A stretch of 64,000 bases of DNA from Methylophilus aquaticus (GTDB taxonomy: Bacteria > Pseudomonadota > Gammaproteobacteria > Burkholderiales > Methylophilaceae): NCBI RefSeq assembly GCF_030769565.1, contig NZ_JAVCAP010000015.1:28703-92702 (forward strand), written 5' to 3'. Every line of letters begins with the position of its first letter. The first letter of the stretch is position 1. Position numbers and translations under genes: made by a program. Below, one piece after another: positions 33,780-43,274 of this stretch. The notes under the pieces were generated by a model. The model made no database searches and was not told the DNA's origin. It saw only the letters and a list, made by a program, of their open reading frames with translations.

Positions 33780-35290
33780 GGTAACCTTTTGACGGAAATC
33801 TCCACTGCCTCAGACGACGCTAGTAATACATGTAATCGCCGCCTGACAGAAACAGTTTTCCGGGGTAAACGGGTATCGCCTTCAGCAGAAACCTCCGGCA
33901 TATCTGGCTTGACCAAGCCTGATGTCATCTGCATGAAAGTCGGTTGCGCGCCTAGTGTAGCCAGCAGCATCTCCCACTCTTGCTGTGCATCTTCGGTGGA
34001 AATACCTTCGCGCTTTACAAAATCAAGCCATGCCTGTTCTTGCCAACCGGTTGAAGCAACGGGTTGCCCTTTTTCTTGCGGGCCATATTGCCATTGCACT
34101 TTGTGCAACTGCCAAGCTTGCATGTTTGTACAGGCTTGTTGCAAAGCTTGCATTAAATGTTGCGGCGTGCGTTGTGCGACAACCAGTGTTTGTGCAGCAT
34201 CCACCAGCGCTTGCATACCTGGCAGGTCCTTATCGTTGAAGGCTCCAACAGGGCTATCCGTTACCGAAATATTTAATGGTTGTTGATACGTAACGGATTG
34301 CTGCAGCAACCGCTGCTGCTGCCACATATTGAGCATACCCAACATACCGATGATTGCAATACTGATTGTTGCCCAGTACAGCCGGCCCCTTACTCTTTGC
34401 AGGCAGGCTGAAAATAATAACTCTGACGTTGCATGATTAGCTGCCTGAGAATGCATCATACCGTGCATCGCCGTCCACGCCATGGCTGAAATGGCAACAT
34501 CGGGCATGGGCAAGCCCAGTCGCTGAAAAAGTGAAAACGGAGTCACCAGATGTTGCTTTGTGTCAGCAGGCACTATGGCAGCAGAAAGTATGCCCTCAAG
34601 CACAGGGTCTTCCGTAATGCACAACAGCTCCAGCTGCTCACCCTCGCTCAACCAGCGCTGATGCTGTACGTACATGCGCGTTTGATTGATTTCATTCATC
34701 AATACAGCTTCATTCATATGCTCCGGCAATCGCAATTGACGACTGAAAAAAAGCTTGCCTTGATAGACATAACTAAGCCGACATTGCTGTATGGCGCCAT
34801 GAAGACATAATACTTGGGTGGCAGAGGGTAACAAGGATGCAACCCAGCCAGACAAACAAGTCGTTTGTAAATAAATACCGCTGACTGCAATCGAGTGTTG
34901 TTGCAGCAATTGCAGGGCACCCTGCCACATGTCCATCGACACACCTGTGTATAAGTAACGGTCTTCACGGCGCAACCCTTGCAGACTGTCCAGCCAGGTG
35001 ACCGCATGGAATCCTGCTGCTGGCGGCCAAGTAGCCAGTTTGCGCAACAATAGTGCTTTTCTGGCTTGACCACGCACATGGGGTAACACTTCGATGTGGT
35101 AGTGTTCTTCAGCCAAGTCAGTTAACAGCGTAACCACCGAATGCGGGTAACTTTGCAACCATGCAAGTAAGGTTTGATCCTGCTTGGCAGGCTGATCAAA
35201 GCTTCTGCACTCACAGCATTTTTTTCCCTGCCAGCGAAAAATTTGCCATTGATGCGCGCTGATGTTTATCAAAAAATGTGTGCTGGCCAT
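33776..35290 (-). CDS. PilM/GspL-like protein fused to a PilN-like C-terminus
   Basis: This 504-residue protein begins with an actin-like, PilM/GspL-type cytoplasmic domain (~1-290: MASTHFLINISAHQWQIFRW and LATWPPAAGFHAVTWLDS). A transmembrane helix follows (YWATISIAIIGMLGMLNMW, ~310-330), then a PilN-like region rich in Gln. In MSHA-like systems this role belongs to MshI. The ATG at 35290 begins one base after the stop codon of the upstream platform gene, and the 33 nt of longer reading frame overlapping it are not needed. It should link the ATPase and platform to the periplasmic alignment proteins. Confidence 0.6.
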   Translation of the reverse strand: MASTHFLINISAHQWQIFRWQGKKCCECRSFDQPAKQDQTLLAWLQSYPHSVVTLLTDLAEEHYHIEVLPHVRGQARKALLLRKLATWPPAAGFHAVTWLDSLQGLRREDRYLYTGVSMDMWQGALQLLQQHSIAVSGIYLQTTCLSGWVASLLPSATQVLCLHGAIQQCRLSYVYQGKLFFSRQLRLPEHMNEAVLMNEINQTRMYVQHQRWLSEGEQLELLCITEDPVLEGILSAAIVPADTKQHLVTPFSLFQRLGLPMPDVAISAMAWTAMHGMMHSQAANHATSELLFSACLQRVRGRLYWATISIAIIGMLGMLNMWQQQRLLQQSVTYQQPLNISVTDSPVGAFNDKDLPGMQALVDAAQTLVVAQRTPQHLMQALQQACTNMQAWQLHKVQWQYGPQEKGQPVASTGWQEQAWLDFVKREGISTEDAQQEWEMLLATLGAQPTFMQMTSGLVKPDMPEVSAEGDTRLPRKTVSVRRRLHVLLASSEAVEISVKRLP

Positions 35291-35291
35291 G

Positions 35292-36491
35292 TTAGTAATG
35301 GATGCTAGAAAAACTGTCATAGACGGGCAGCATCACTGCCGCCATTAAAAATAGCAGCATGGCACCCAGTATGATGGTCAGTACAGGCTCAAGCAACCGC
35401 AACAATGTATGCAGCTGCTGCTGCACTTCATGGTCATAAATCGCGCTGAGTTGCTTTAAAGTTTTATCCAGAGCGCCTGTGGTTTCCCCAATCTTGATCA
35501 TGCGGATCATCAGTGGAGAAAAACAGCCAACCTCCGCAAAGCTGCTTGCCAGGCCAGCACCCGCATGCACGCGCTGTTCAACCGTTGACAATGCCAAAGC
35601 CATCCAGCGGTTATTCAGCAAGGGCTGGCACCATTGCAAAGCTTGCAACAATGGAATACCAGTTTGATACATCAAACCTAAATAACGGCAAAGTCTGGCC
35701 AATGCGAGTTGATGCAACAGTTTGCCAACCACTGGCAAGTGTAATTGCAGCTTATCGGCCCGCAGCATCCAAGTTGATGAGCGTTGAATCACAGTGGTCA
35801 CAATTACGGAGATTAGAGGGATGAAAATCAGCATTACAAGTCCATACGCTTTAATACCGGACGAGAGTGCCAGCAATGTGCGGGTACTCCACGGCAGCGT
35901 CTGACCCAAACTGTTTAAAAAACCAGCCATTTGCGGCACCAGAAAGGTGAGCATGACGCCTGCAGCCAGGCCAACCATCACACATAATAAGGCCGGGTAA
36001 ATGAGTCCACGCCGCACCTGGCTCCGCAGCTCGGCTTGCCATTGCAATGTATGTGACAAATGTCCAAGAATTTCTGGCAATTGCCCGGTACGTTCTCCAG
36101 CAGCTACCAATTGGCAAACCAGTGGCGGGAAGACTACAGGCTGCTGCTGCATGGCTTGTGACAGCAGCTTGCCGGACTGCAAAGCATGATGCAATGTCTG
36201 TAATGCACTTGAAAAAACAGAATGATCACTATGTGTTGCCAATTCTTCCAGCGCTTGTAAGAGAGGCACTCCTGCTTGAAGTAACTGTTCTAGCTGACTA
36301 CAAAAAACAATAAGCAAATGCCATTTCTCACTGACCGCTATTTTGCGTTGCCTGGTAGAAACCCTCGCAGTCAAAAGCTCTCGTCCCTGTTGCAAAAGTA
36401 ACCCGGCTAACGCTTGCTCACTTTCTGCCATCATCCATCCCCGCACATGTCGTCCTTGAAGGTCAATTGCAGAGTAGCGATAGTGCTTCAT
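35292..36491 (-). CDS. Type II/IV secretion platform protein (GspF/PilC/MshG family)
   Basis: This 399-residue inner-membrane protein has the two-domain GspF architecture, each half with a helical domain (FCSQLEQLLQAGVPLLQALEELA in the first and ARLCRYLGLMYQTGIPLLQAL in the second). Transmembrane helices follow each, and the family's C-terminal hydrophobic ending is present. The platform protein couples the ATPase to pilin assembly. It lies immediately downstream of the ATPase with a 4-nt overlap. The start ATG at 36491 keeps the family N-terminus (MKHYRYSAIDLQGRHVRGWM). Confidence 0.9.
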   Translation of the reverse strand: MKHYRYSAIDLQGRHVRGWMMAESEQALAGLLLQQGRELLTARVSTRQRKIAVSEKWHLLIVFCSQLEQLLQAGVPLLQALEELATHSDHSVFSSALQTLHHALQSGKLLSQAMQQQPVVFPPLVCQLVAAGERTGQLPEILGHLSHTLQWQAELRSQVRRGLIYPALLCVMVGLAAGVMLTFLVPQMAGFLNSLGQTLPWSTRTLLALSSGIKAYGLVMLIFIPLISVIVTTVIQRSSTWMLRADKLQLHLPVVGKLLHQLALARLCRYLGLMYQTGIPLLQALQWCQPLLNNRWMALALSTVEQRVHAGAGLASSFAEVGCFSPLMIRMIKIGETTGALDKTLKQLSAIYDHEVQQQLHTLLRLLEPVLTIILGAMLLFLMAAVMLPVYDSFSSIHY

Positions 36492-38233
36492 GGCAATTGT
36501 GCTGTATTGAGTAAAGTACTCACATCAATGACGCGCTTTAACTCCTGCCAACTGACATCTCCTGTCAACACAGTGCACAAGCCCTCTTCAGCCAATGTGT
36601 GATAGCCGTTAACACGGGCCAATTCTTGTAATTGTGCCAAGGAGGGCGCTGTTGGTAACAGGGCATCCAGGGCCGGACACAGCGCAAAAATCTCCATCAC
36701 CGCCAGGCGGCCGCGATACCCTGTCATACGGCAATGCTCACAACCTACGGCCTCATAAAGCATGTCAGGTACTGAAATACCCATATTGGTTGCCCAGCCA
36801 GCCAGCCACTGCAACCTTTCAGCATCTGGTTTAACGCCTTGTTTACAATATATACACAATCGTCGCAATAAACGCTGCCCAATGACAGCAATCACGTTAC
36901 CGGCAATTAACTGTGGCTTGAGCCCCAAATCCTGTAATCTTGTAAACGCCGCAGGTGCACTGTTGGTATGCAAAGTCGTCATGACCAAATGTCCGGTCAT
37001 GGCTGCACGCAAAGCCATTGACGCAGTAGCTTCATCTCGCACTTCGCCAACCAGAATAATGTCAGGATCCTGACGCAAAATGGCACGAATACCATCTGAA
37101 AAATTCACTTTATTGGCTTCATTGACCGAGGTTTGACGCAATTGCATCACTGGATACTCGACCGGGTCTTCCAGCGTCATAATATTCACCTGCTCATGGT
37201 TGAGATGGTTGAGCAGTGAATATAGCGTAGTAGTCTTTCCACTCCCGGTGGGACCCGTCAGGACAATCATGCCTTCCGGTTTTTCCAGCATCGCGTGCAG
37301 ACGCTCTAACTGCAGGGCGCGTAACCCCATTTGTGATAACGGTATGATGGACTTCTCTCTATCCAGCACCCGCAAAACAATATTTTCACCATGTAATGTT
37401 GGTTGGCTGGACACTCTAAAATCTATTTCACGCCCGCACAACAACAAATGCATACGACCATCTTGCGGACAGCGCTGTTCGGCAATATCCAGCCCTGCCA
37501 TGATTTTGAGACGCACACACATTGCAGGCCAATAGCGCTCATGCAAGCTGCGTATTTGCCATAACACACCATCTACCCGGTAGCGAATTCGTAAAAAACC
37601 CCGCTCTGGTTCAAAGTGAAGATCAGAAGCCACTTGTTTTACGGCGTCAATCAAAATAGCATTGACCAGCCGCACTACTGGTTGCTGGCCCTGTGCAATC
37701 TCTAAACTGGCTTTGGGGGTGAGTTGCCCAGTCTCTATTTCATGCAAGATTTCTTCCAGAGACAAGGCGTGCCCATAAAACTTATCATGTGCCTGCTCGA
37801 TTTGCGCGTCTGTGGCCAGTAGCGGTTTAAGCTGTACATCCTGCCCCAATCGCTGGCGCAACTGATCCAGAGCAATCACATCAAACACATCGGCCATCGC
37901 CACTCTGACTGATCGGTTATCAACGCTGAACTCTAATGGCAACAATCGATATTGCCTGGCAAAGGCTTCGGGGACCATCGCCAATACTTCTGGATCAGGA
38001 ATTACCTGCCCTAGATCAATACTGTCATACGCATGCTGACTAGCCAAAAGATCACGCACCAGTGCCTCAGTGACAAAATTGAGCCGCACCAATTGCTGAC
38101 CAAGCAATAAGCCATGCTTGCGCTGCTCAATCAAGGCAATCTGCAATTGATCTACAGTCACCATACCTTGACTGAGCATGCGTTCACCAATTCTTGGCTT
38201 GCCTTGTGTGGATGCACTGTGCGCTTCAGTCAT
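36488..38233 (-). CDS. Type II/IV pilus assembly ATPase (GspE/PilB/MshE family)
   Basis: This 581-residue ATPase has an N-terminal MshEN-like domain (RIGERMLSQGMVTVDQLQIALIEQ). The RecA-like core has Walker A GPTGSGKTTTLYSLL, Asp box IMTLEDPVEYP, Walker B DIILVGEVRDEATA and a His box TTLHTNSAPAA. Four cysteines late in the sequence (CIYC and CEHC) form the zinc-binding site of extension ATPases. The motor extends the pilus or pseudopilus; no retraction ATPase (PilT) is in the window. ATG at 38233 with GAGAGG upstream is chosen over longer starts, and it overlaps the upstream gene by 8 nt. Confidence 0.88.
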   Translation of the reverse strand: MTEAHSASTQGKPRIGERMLSQGMVTVDQLQIALIEQRKHGLLLGQQLVRLNFVTEALVRDLLASQHAYDSIDLGQVIPDPEVLAMVPEAFARQYRLLPLEFSVDNRSVRVAMADVFDVIALDQLRQRLGQDVQLKPLLATDAQIEQAHDKFYGHALSLEEILHEIETGQLTPKASLEIAQGQQPVVRLVNAILIDAVKQVASDLHFEPERGFLRIRYRVDGVLWQIRSLHERYWPAMCVRLKIMAGLDIAEQRCPQDGRMHLLLCGREIDFRVSSQPTLHGENIVLRVLDREKSIIPLSQMGLRALQLERLHAMLEKPEGMIVLTGPTGSGKTTTLYSLLNHLNHEQVNIMTLEDPVEYPVMQLRQTSVNEANKVNFSDGIRAILRQDPDIILVGEVRDEATASMALRAAMTGHLVMTTLHTNSAPAAFTRLQDLGLKPQLIAGNVIAVIGQRLLRRLCIYCKQGVKPDAERLQWLAGWATNMGISVPDMLYEAVGCEHCRMTGYRGRLAVMEIFALCPALDALLPTAPSLAQLQELARVNGYHTLAEEGLCTVLTGDVSWQELKRVIDVSTLLNTAQLP

Positions 38234-38909
38234 TCCAGGCCTCTCGCCATGCATCATCAATGACCGGTAGTTGTTGATGTAAACGCGCCTGATAATGTTG
38301 CATGCTTTCGGCATCTCCCGTGCGCTGCAGTAATGCAATCATCAAATCCAATGCCTCAACATGGTAAGGATCCATAAGCAATACATCATTCAACGCCCGC
38401 CTCGCCATCATGTCATCGGCTATTGCAAGATAATCCTGTACCCGCAACATTGCGCGCTGCAATTGGTTGTCGGACACTATTGAACGCTTCATCTCTAATT
38501 GCCAGCGTGCAGGACTGACAGCAAGGCGTATATCCGCCTTGCTCTCCGGGATTCGTTGGTCAAAATAGACGGGGACTTCGGGTGTTAACTTGGCTTTTTT
38601 TAGTGCAAACAGGCTCGGCCATATTATATTTTTATTTATCGAAGAACTATCGAATCGTCCATTTTTAACCACTTCGACTACACCTTTTTTCGTAAAAGAT
38701 GCGTTTGACTGCGTTGCAAACTTTGTAGAAACCTGGAGAACAGGCTGATTTTCAACTGCAATAAATTGTAGCCATCCGAACAAACCGAATATTGCGAATA
38801 GCACCCCATTCAAATATTGAAATATGTGCGTACCTCCCGAATGCAAGATAAATGGCCGCCGCGAAGAGCGGAACCAGCGAGTTGCACTTAGGCTGCTAAT
38901 CATCCCCAT
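38226..38909 (-). CDS. TPR-containing MshN-like protein
   Basis: This ~227-residue protein has a short cytoplasmic part with many Arg, one transmembrane helix (YLNGVLFAIFGLFGWLQFIAV), and a C-terminal helical region (MARRALNDVLLMDPYHVEALDLM) that looks like one or two tetratricopeptide repeats. In MSHA pilus clusters MshN has this layout, lies between the secretin and the ATPase, and is a periplasmic TPR protein. The assignment rests on layout and gene order. The exact start is uncertain: ATGs at 38909 and 38903 both overlap the end of the secretin gene. Confidence 0.55.
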   Translation of the reverse strand: MGMISSLSATRWFRSSRRPFILHSGGTHIFQYLNGVLFAIFGLFGWLQFIAVENQPVLQVSTKFATQSNASFTKKGVVEVVKNGRFDSSSINKNIIWPSLFALKKAKLTPEVPVYFDQRIPESKADIRLAVSPARWQLEMKRSIVSDNQLQRAMLRVQDYLAIADDMMARRALNDVLLMDPYHVEALDLMIALLQRTGDAESMQHYQARLHQQLPVIDDAWREAWND

Positions 38910-40782
38910 GCTGTCGCTGCCCTGCCTCATCAGTGCCTTGCTCTCCAGAGCCTCCTTCTGGCAATAACGACTGAAACACCTGCAAGTCCCCTGCATTGAC
39001 ATCTGCGATGCCAATCACAGTGGGACGCAAAAATACAACCAACTCGGTTTTCTTGCTTGCTTGATTTTTACCTCTGAAGGCATGCCCAATCACTGGCAAT
39101 GCTGACACCCCCGGTACACTGTCAATTAAATCCCGGCCATCCTCCTGCATTAGACCACCAAGAATCGCAACATGCCCACTGGCGATATTGAGCACCGACT
39201 CCATTTCCCGCACTTGAATTTCTGGAATGCTGCTGACAATGCGGCCAGTACCGGTGACTAACTGCGGATTGGGATCTTCGATATAACGTAGCACTCTGGA
39301 TACTGTAGGTCGTACACTTAAGTTCACTTTGCGCTGACTGTTTATTTGAGCTGTCACCGCCATCACCAATCCCACAGGCACCGTATTTGCGGTCGTCGTT
39401 ACAGACTGCAGGTTCGCACCATTCGTACTGCTGCTTTGGGAGATTTGCGATTGAATGGTGAAATAAACCAGGTTGTCTACAACCTTCAACATGGCCGTTT
39501 GATTGTTGAGCACCATCAGCTTCGGACTCGATAACACACGTGTTTTTCCAAACTGCTCGAGCAAGGTCACACTTGCGCTTAAATTACCAAGTCGACTGAA
39601 TGGGTTTAGATAAGTTAATAACAATGCGACATTACCGTTGTTTTGACCCAAAGCATTTTTGCTATTGTTAGCTTCCCATGCTCCAGTTTCAGAGTTAAAT
39701 CTTGCAGCCTTATTTCCAAATGACTGAGCAACTGACCAGCCACGTTGTTGTGCTGCATTTGATAATCGCGCCCAGTCAATCCCCATTTGATAACTCTTTG
39801 CCAACTCAACTTCTACAATCGTAGCTTCAATGAGTACCTGCCTTGTGACAATTTGCATCACAGTGCGCAAGTAAGCACGTACCTGCTGATGTTGACGCTT
39901 TGAGGCTCGGATGGTCAAAACCCCAGCTTCAGGATTAGCAATCACTCGTGAGGCGGTCTTATTTTTCATTAATGGGGGTGTTGAGTTGATTGCATTGGAC
40001 TGCAAAATCGCTGATCCAACCTGTGGGGTCTTTTCATCACTGTCTGTCAACTTGTCAGACATCGCCAACTTCTCTGGTTTGGTATCTGCCACCTCAATGG
40101 CGGATAAGTGATCCGTAACCTCCAGCAACTCCTGAATGTTTCGAACGACACTCTCCCACAAATGATAGCGGGATTGTGAGGACACGCTGGTCCGTGAACT
40201 ATTTGTATTACCTTGGGCATTATTTGGATTGCCGGTAGTATTAGCCCCGGCAGCGCTTCTGCCTGTTCCTCCAATCTCGCTGGCAGCCCCAATATATCCA
40301 ACCGTATCTCGGGACTGGTTGACGTACCCGACCCTGTAACTACGGATGACAGGTGCATCCGGCGCAATCATCCATACACCATTTACCCACTCATATTGCA
40401 AGTCGATTTGTTTTGCTATGCGCAGCAAAATTGCCGGGATTGACTGCTGAATTGCATGGATGGTGATATTACCGTGGAGGTCTGGATGAATATCCATATT
40501 GACGCCACCTTCTTTTGCGAGTGTTAGCAGCACTTCTTGAACAGGCGCATCGTGCACCATCAGATTAACAAGTGTAGTTGGCTTGGCACTGGCTAAAGGG
40601 ATGCTGGCAGGTACAATACGTTCTGTTTCGACCTCCTCAAGCAGATCAGGGAGTGTAGCGTCAGCCCGGGTATTAGTATCAATTTCAGGCAAATGGAAAG
40701 TTGACGGGGAAATATGCGGGGCAGCCTGTTTCGTACAGGCCGCCATAATTATGCACATGAGTAGCATAATACTGGTCCGCAT
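38896..40782 (-). CDS. mshL: Outer-membrane secretin, MshL/GspD type
   Basis: This 628-residue protein begins with a lipoprotein signal (IMLLMCIIMAAC, lipidated C16). An N-terminal secretin/TonB-like short domain follows (VNLMVHDAPVQEVLLTLAKEGGVNMDIHP), then a variable Gly/Asn-rich stretch with SYRVGYVNQSRDTVGY. The C-terminal secretin barrel has QVLIEATIVEVELAKSYQMG and the MESVLNIASGHVAILGGLMQEDGRD gate. The MshL assignment follows the gene order (secretin, TPR protein, ATPase, platform) and the YRVGYVNxxR motif. It forms the outer-membrane channel of the pilus. It is the first gene of the operon. Confidence 0.82.
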   Translation of the reverse strand: MRTSIMLLMCIIMAACTKQAAPHISPSTFHLPEIDTNTRADATLPDLLEEVETERIVPASIPLASAKPTTLVNLMVHDAPVQEVLLTLAKEGGVNMDIHPDLHGNITIHAIQQSIPAILLRIAKQIDLQYEWVNGVWMIAPDAPVIRSYRVGYVNQSRDTVGYIGAASEIGGTGRSAAGANTTGNPNNAQGNTNSSRTSVSSQSRYHLWESVVRNIQELLEVTDHLSAIEVADTKPEKLAMSDKLTDSDEKTPQVGSAILQSNAINSTPPLMKNKTASRVIANPEAGVLTIRASKRQHQQVRAYLRTVMQIVTRQVLIEATIVEVELAKSYQMGIDWARLSNAAQQRGWSVAQSFGNKAARFNSETGAWEANNSKNALGQNNGNVALLLTYLNPFSRLGNLSASVTLLEQFGKTRVLSSPKLMVLNNQTAMLKVVDNLVYFTIQSQISQSSSTNGANLQSVTTTANTVPVGLVMAVTAQINSQRKVNLSVRPTVSRVLRYIEDPNPQLVTGTGRIVSSIPEIQVREMESVLNIASGHVAILGGLMQEDGRDLIDSVPGVSALPVIGHAFRGKNQASKKTELVVFLRPTVIGIADVNAGDLQVFQSLLPEGGSGEQGTDEAGQRQHGDD

Positions 40783-40817
40783 ATTTCCCCCTGAAGGTAC
40801 CGCTGACAGTTTGTTAA

Positions 40818-40863
40818 ATTATAAATTTAACCAATGTTAATAATTATTAATATATTTTGTCAA
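40818..40863 (-). promoter_or_regulatory. Promoter region for the pilus operon
   Basis: On the minus strand a perfect -35 TTGACA (40858-40863) stands in a very AT-rich stretch, but the hexamer 17 nt further (TTAACA) is a poor -10. A perfect TATAAT is at 40818-40823, 35 nt before the mshL start. The two may belong to overlapping promoters. The remaining part of 40864-41043 shows no gene. Confidence 0.35.
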
Positions 40864-41043
40864 CCTATAAATTCAGAGAGGTTCATCCCAACAAACAGTT
40901 GTGAACAGCTCGATTTCGCCGGTGATCGCACAGTCTTTCGACAACAAACCACGCACTACCAGCACCTTATAGAAACAAATCTGATTTCTGCCGTGATTTT
41001 TTGCGCAGACAAAGCGCTTCGTCTGCGCGTTCCAGTTCCGTGT

Positions 41044-41783
41044 TCAGTAAAACATTCTGCACCATTTTTTACAACAGCCGGTACTGATGCTGATTTGCCC
41101 AACCTGCGGGAATGTATAGGGATAAGTGCTTGTTGAAATCATGTTTAGCAACATGATGATGTCACGCTTTTCAGCGCAGGAGAACACGCCGACAAACGCT
41201 TCTCCACCAAAGCGAAAAAGCAGGTCACCGTCGCGAAAGGTTTGCTGCATCAACCTTGATAGCAGCAGTAAAACTTCATCACCGATCAAGTGCCCGTAGG
41301 TATCATTTATCTTTTTGAAAAAATCGATATCAAAATAACCAGATACAAAATAACCAGATAATAGTGCAGGAGGAATCGATATTCTGGCTTATAGTCATTG
41401 AGCAAAATCTTGCTGACACAGTGATCAAAGGTTTTACGATTGAGCAGTCCGGTCAAGGCATCGCGCTCGCTTTCAATAATCAACTTTGCGTAGTGATGAA
41501 ATTTCCAGACACTGCTCAACCAGCGCAATGGCCTCTGCCGATAAAACTGGATCAGCAAGACAGCGTTTTTATGCGCCATTTGTGTAGCGGGAAAGTATGC
41601 AGCTCGCCGCCAGTGGCCTTAAAACATTGGTACTGAAGTGCTCCTGATTTAAATATGATAACAACAGGTGTAAACGTCTTCTGGCCAAGCCTCAAATGCC
41701 GGGTCCAAAGCGAGACTATCTCTGACTTTGGTCAGATCAATCAGGCTTAGTATAAATTTTTTCAAATTTGAATGTGTATTCAT
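41044..41783 (-). pseudogene. Decayed diguanylate cyclase (GGDEF) gene
   Basis: Pieces of one GGDEF protein lie on the minus strand in broken frames. An N-terminal piece from ATG 41783 (MNTHSNLKKFILSLIDLT) stops at a TAA (41649-41651) after 44 residues. A second piece (within 41307-41579) contains ESERDALTGLLNRKTFDHC, the start of the GGDEF domain. A third (41044-41289) contains DLLFRFGGEAFVGVF, where the catalytic motif reads GGEAF instead of GGEEF. No intact frame joins them, and the codon shifts show at least two lesions. The protein would have made cyclic di-GMP, but is inactive. The neighbouring pilus operon is the kind of process c-di-GMP usually controls. Confidence 0.75.
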
Positions 41784-41911
41784 GTGCTCGACGGAGATTT
41801 TTTCGAGCACTTTACCAAAAACAAAGCTTTGATGGATTGATAACTAGAGGGATCAATCAGGAATAATTTTGAGCTTACTGATAGTCAAGTTGAAAGAAAC
41901 AGAGAATGGAG

Positions 41912-41988
41912 TGGGGTGGCTGATGGGGCTCGAACCCACGACAACAGGAATCACAATCCTGGACTCTACCAACTGAGCTACAGCCACC
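41912..41988 (-). tRNA. tRNA-His(GTG)
   Basis: The cloverleaf folds with acceptor GTGGCTG/CAGCCAC, anticodon GTG in an AT-GTG-AT-type loop context and T-loop GGTTCGAGCC. It has the His-specific extra G at -1 (41988) opposite discriminator C, and an encoded CCA (41912-41914). It is the last of three tRNAs in one minus-strand operon. Confidence 0.96.
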
Positions 41989-42001
41989 ATAGAGAATTTA
42001 T

Positions 42002-42078
42002 TGGCCTGCCCGACAGGAATCGAACCTGTAACCCCCAGCTTAGAAGGCTGGTGCTCTATCCGGTTGAGCTACGGGCAG
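42002..42078 (-). tRNA. tRNA-Arg(TCT)
   Basis: Acceptor CTGCCCG pairs with CGGGCAG, the anticodon is TCT (in CCTTCTAAGC), the T-arm reads GGTTCGATTCC, and the CCA end is encoded at 42002-42004. It reads AGA codons and lies between tRNA-Pro and tRNA-His in the same transcript. Confidence 0.96.
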
Positions 42079-42117
42079 ATAAAGTTACACGACGATTGGG
42101 GCAAATCCAAGGGAAAC

Positions 42118-42194
42118 TGGTCGGCGTGGAGAGATTCGAACTCCCGACATCCTGCTCCCAAAGCAGGCGCGCTACCAGACTACGCTACACGCCG
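42118..42194 (-). tRNA. tRNA-Pro(TGG)
   Basis: Acceptor CGGCGTG pairs with CACGCCG, the anticodon is TGG (in GCTTTGGGAGC), the T-arm reads AGTTCGAATCT, the discriminator is A and CCA is encoded at 42118-42120. It is the first gene of the tRNA operon, just downstream of its promoter. Confidence 0.96.
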
Positions 42195-42202
42195 AAAACG
42201 TA

Positions 42203-42232
42203 AATATAACCCAGATCCTGAATTTGTGTCAA
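42203..42232 (-). promoter_or_regulatory. Strong promoter of the tRNA-Pro/Arg/His operon
   Basis: On the minus strand, -35 TTGACA (42227-42232) and -10 TATATT (42203-42208) are 18 nt apart, with transcription expected to start just before tRNA-Pro. It is back to back with the folD gene, whose own promoter must lie in 42233-42279. Confidence 0.75.
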
Positions 42233-42279
42233 TCTCGATGTGATAAAATTATTGTTTTACACGCTTACATTTGCTGCCC

Positions 42280-43137
42280 ATGACTGCTCAGATTATTGAT
42301 GGAAAACTGATTGCCAATCAGCTATTGGATGAAATTCGACTCAACATTGAGGGTCGTCTGCACTCAGGAAAACGTGCCCCATGCCTGGCGGTAGTATTGG
42401 TCGGAGAGGATCCAGCCTCATCCATTTACGTGCGCAACAAGCAGATTGCGTGCGAGAAAGTGGGCATTATTTCAAAAGCGCACAAACTCGCCTCTAGCAT
42501 TACCCAAGAGGCCTTGTTTAGTCTGATTAAAGAGTTGAATCAAGATAAAAGCATAGATGGCATTCTGGTGCAGTCCCCATTACCAAATCACATCGATGAA
42601 ACGGCAATCCTCGCACTCATAGACCCTTACAAGGATGTGGACGGTTTCCACCCTTTCAATATTGGTCGACTGGCGGTCCGTCAGCCACTTTTACGCTCAT
42701 GTACGCCCTATGGCGTGATCAAAATGCTGCAAGCCAGTGGCATTTCACTGAAGGGATTAGATGCGGTGGTCGTAGGTGTATCCAACCATGTTGGACGTCC
42801 AATGGGACTGGAGTTATTGCTGGCAGGTTGTACAGTGACCAGCTGCCACCGCCACACCAAAGATCTGGCCGGACATATTGGGCGTGCTGACCTGGTGGTA
42901 GCGGCTGCTGGCAAGGCTGGCCTCATCCAAGGGGAGTGGATCAAGTCTGGTGCGATCGTGGTGGATATCGGCATCAATCGCTTGCCGGACGGAAAAATCA
43001 CCGGCGATGTTAATTTTGAGTCCGCAAAACAACGCGCAGGATATATTACACCGGTCCCTGGCGGAGTAGGTCCGATGACAGTTGCAACATTAATGGAAAA
43101 TACACTGAAAGCACTGGAACTCTCGGAACAGTCTTAA
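42280..43137 (+). CDS. folD: Methylenetetrahydrofolate dehydrogenase/cyclohydrolase
   Basis: This 285-residue bifunctional enzyme interconverts methylene-, methenyl- and formyl-tetrahydrofolate, supplying one-carbon units. It has the catalytic region [17 protein letters not shown], the signature [18 protein letters not shown]-binding [13 protein letters not shown] (the conserved VVGRS is VVGVS here) and the C-terminal [12 protein letters not shown]. The ATG at 42280 gives the family N-terminus [12 protein letters not shown]; a TTG nine bases upstream is not needed. The gene stands alone. In methylotrophs folate C1 flux is central, so the enzyme is likely important for formate assimilation or purine synthesis. 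Confidence 0.94.
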   Translation: MTAQIIDGKLIANQLLDEIRLNIEGRLHSGKRAPCLAVVLVGEDPASSIYVRNKQIACEKVGIISKAHKLASSITQEALFSLIKELNQDKSIDGILVQSPLPNHIDETAILALIDPYKDVDGFHPFNIGRLAVRQPLLRSCTPYGVIKMLQASGISLKGLDAVVVGVSNHVGRPMGLELLLAGCTVTSCHRHTKDLAGHIGRADLVVAAAGKAGLIQGEWIKSGAIVVDIGINRLPDGKITGDVNFESAKQRAGYITPVPGGVGPMTVATLMENTLKALELSEQS

Positions 43138-43164
43138 AGGTTTTTAGCTAAATTCAAAGATGCT

Positions 43165-43192
43165 TTGCAACACCTGAAAATCGGTGTACACT
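43165..43192 (+). promoter_or_regulatory. Sigma-70 promoter for dksA
   Basis: A -35 TTGCAA (43165-43170) and a -10 TACACT (43187-43192) are separated by 16 nt, followed by the GC-rich stretch CGCGCG, a type of discriminator linked to ppGpp/DksA control. The leader to the ATG at 43275 is about 75 nt. The bases GGTGTACACT are shared with the hpf promoter. Confidence 0.6.
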
Positions 43193-43274
43193 CGCGCGAT
43201 TGTTGATTGACGTAATGCAGTAAAAAACGCCCTAGAGGCAAGTACCATCAAGTAGTTCGTCTTTTGGAACCATC

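Noticed and set aside
40834..41136. 100-codon plus-strand frame upstream of mshL
   Set aside because: It overlaps the GGDEF pseudogene in antisense and the AT-rich promoter region. No protein features.
41916..42203. 95-codon plus-strand frame across the tRNA cluster
   Set aside because: It is antisense to three well-folded tRNA genes. The apparent protein is a common annotation artefact.
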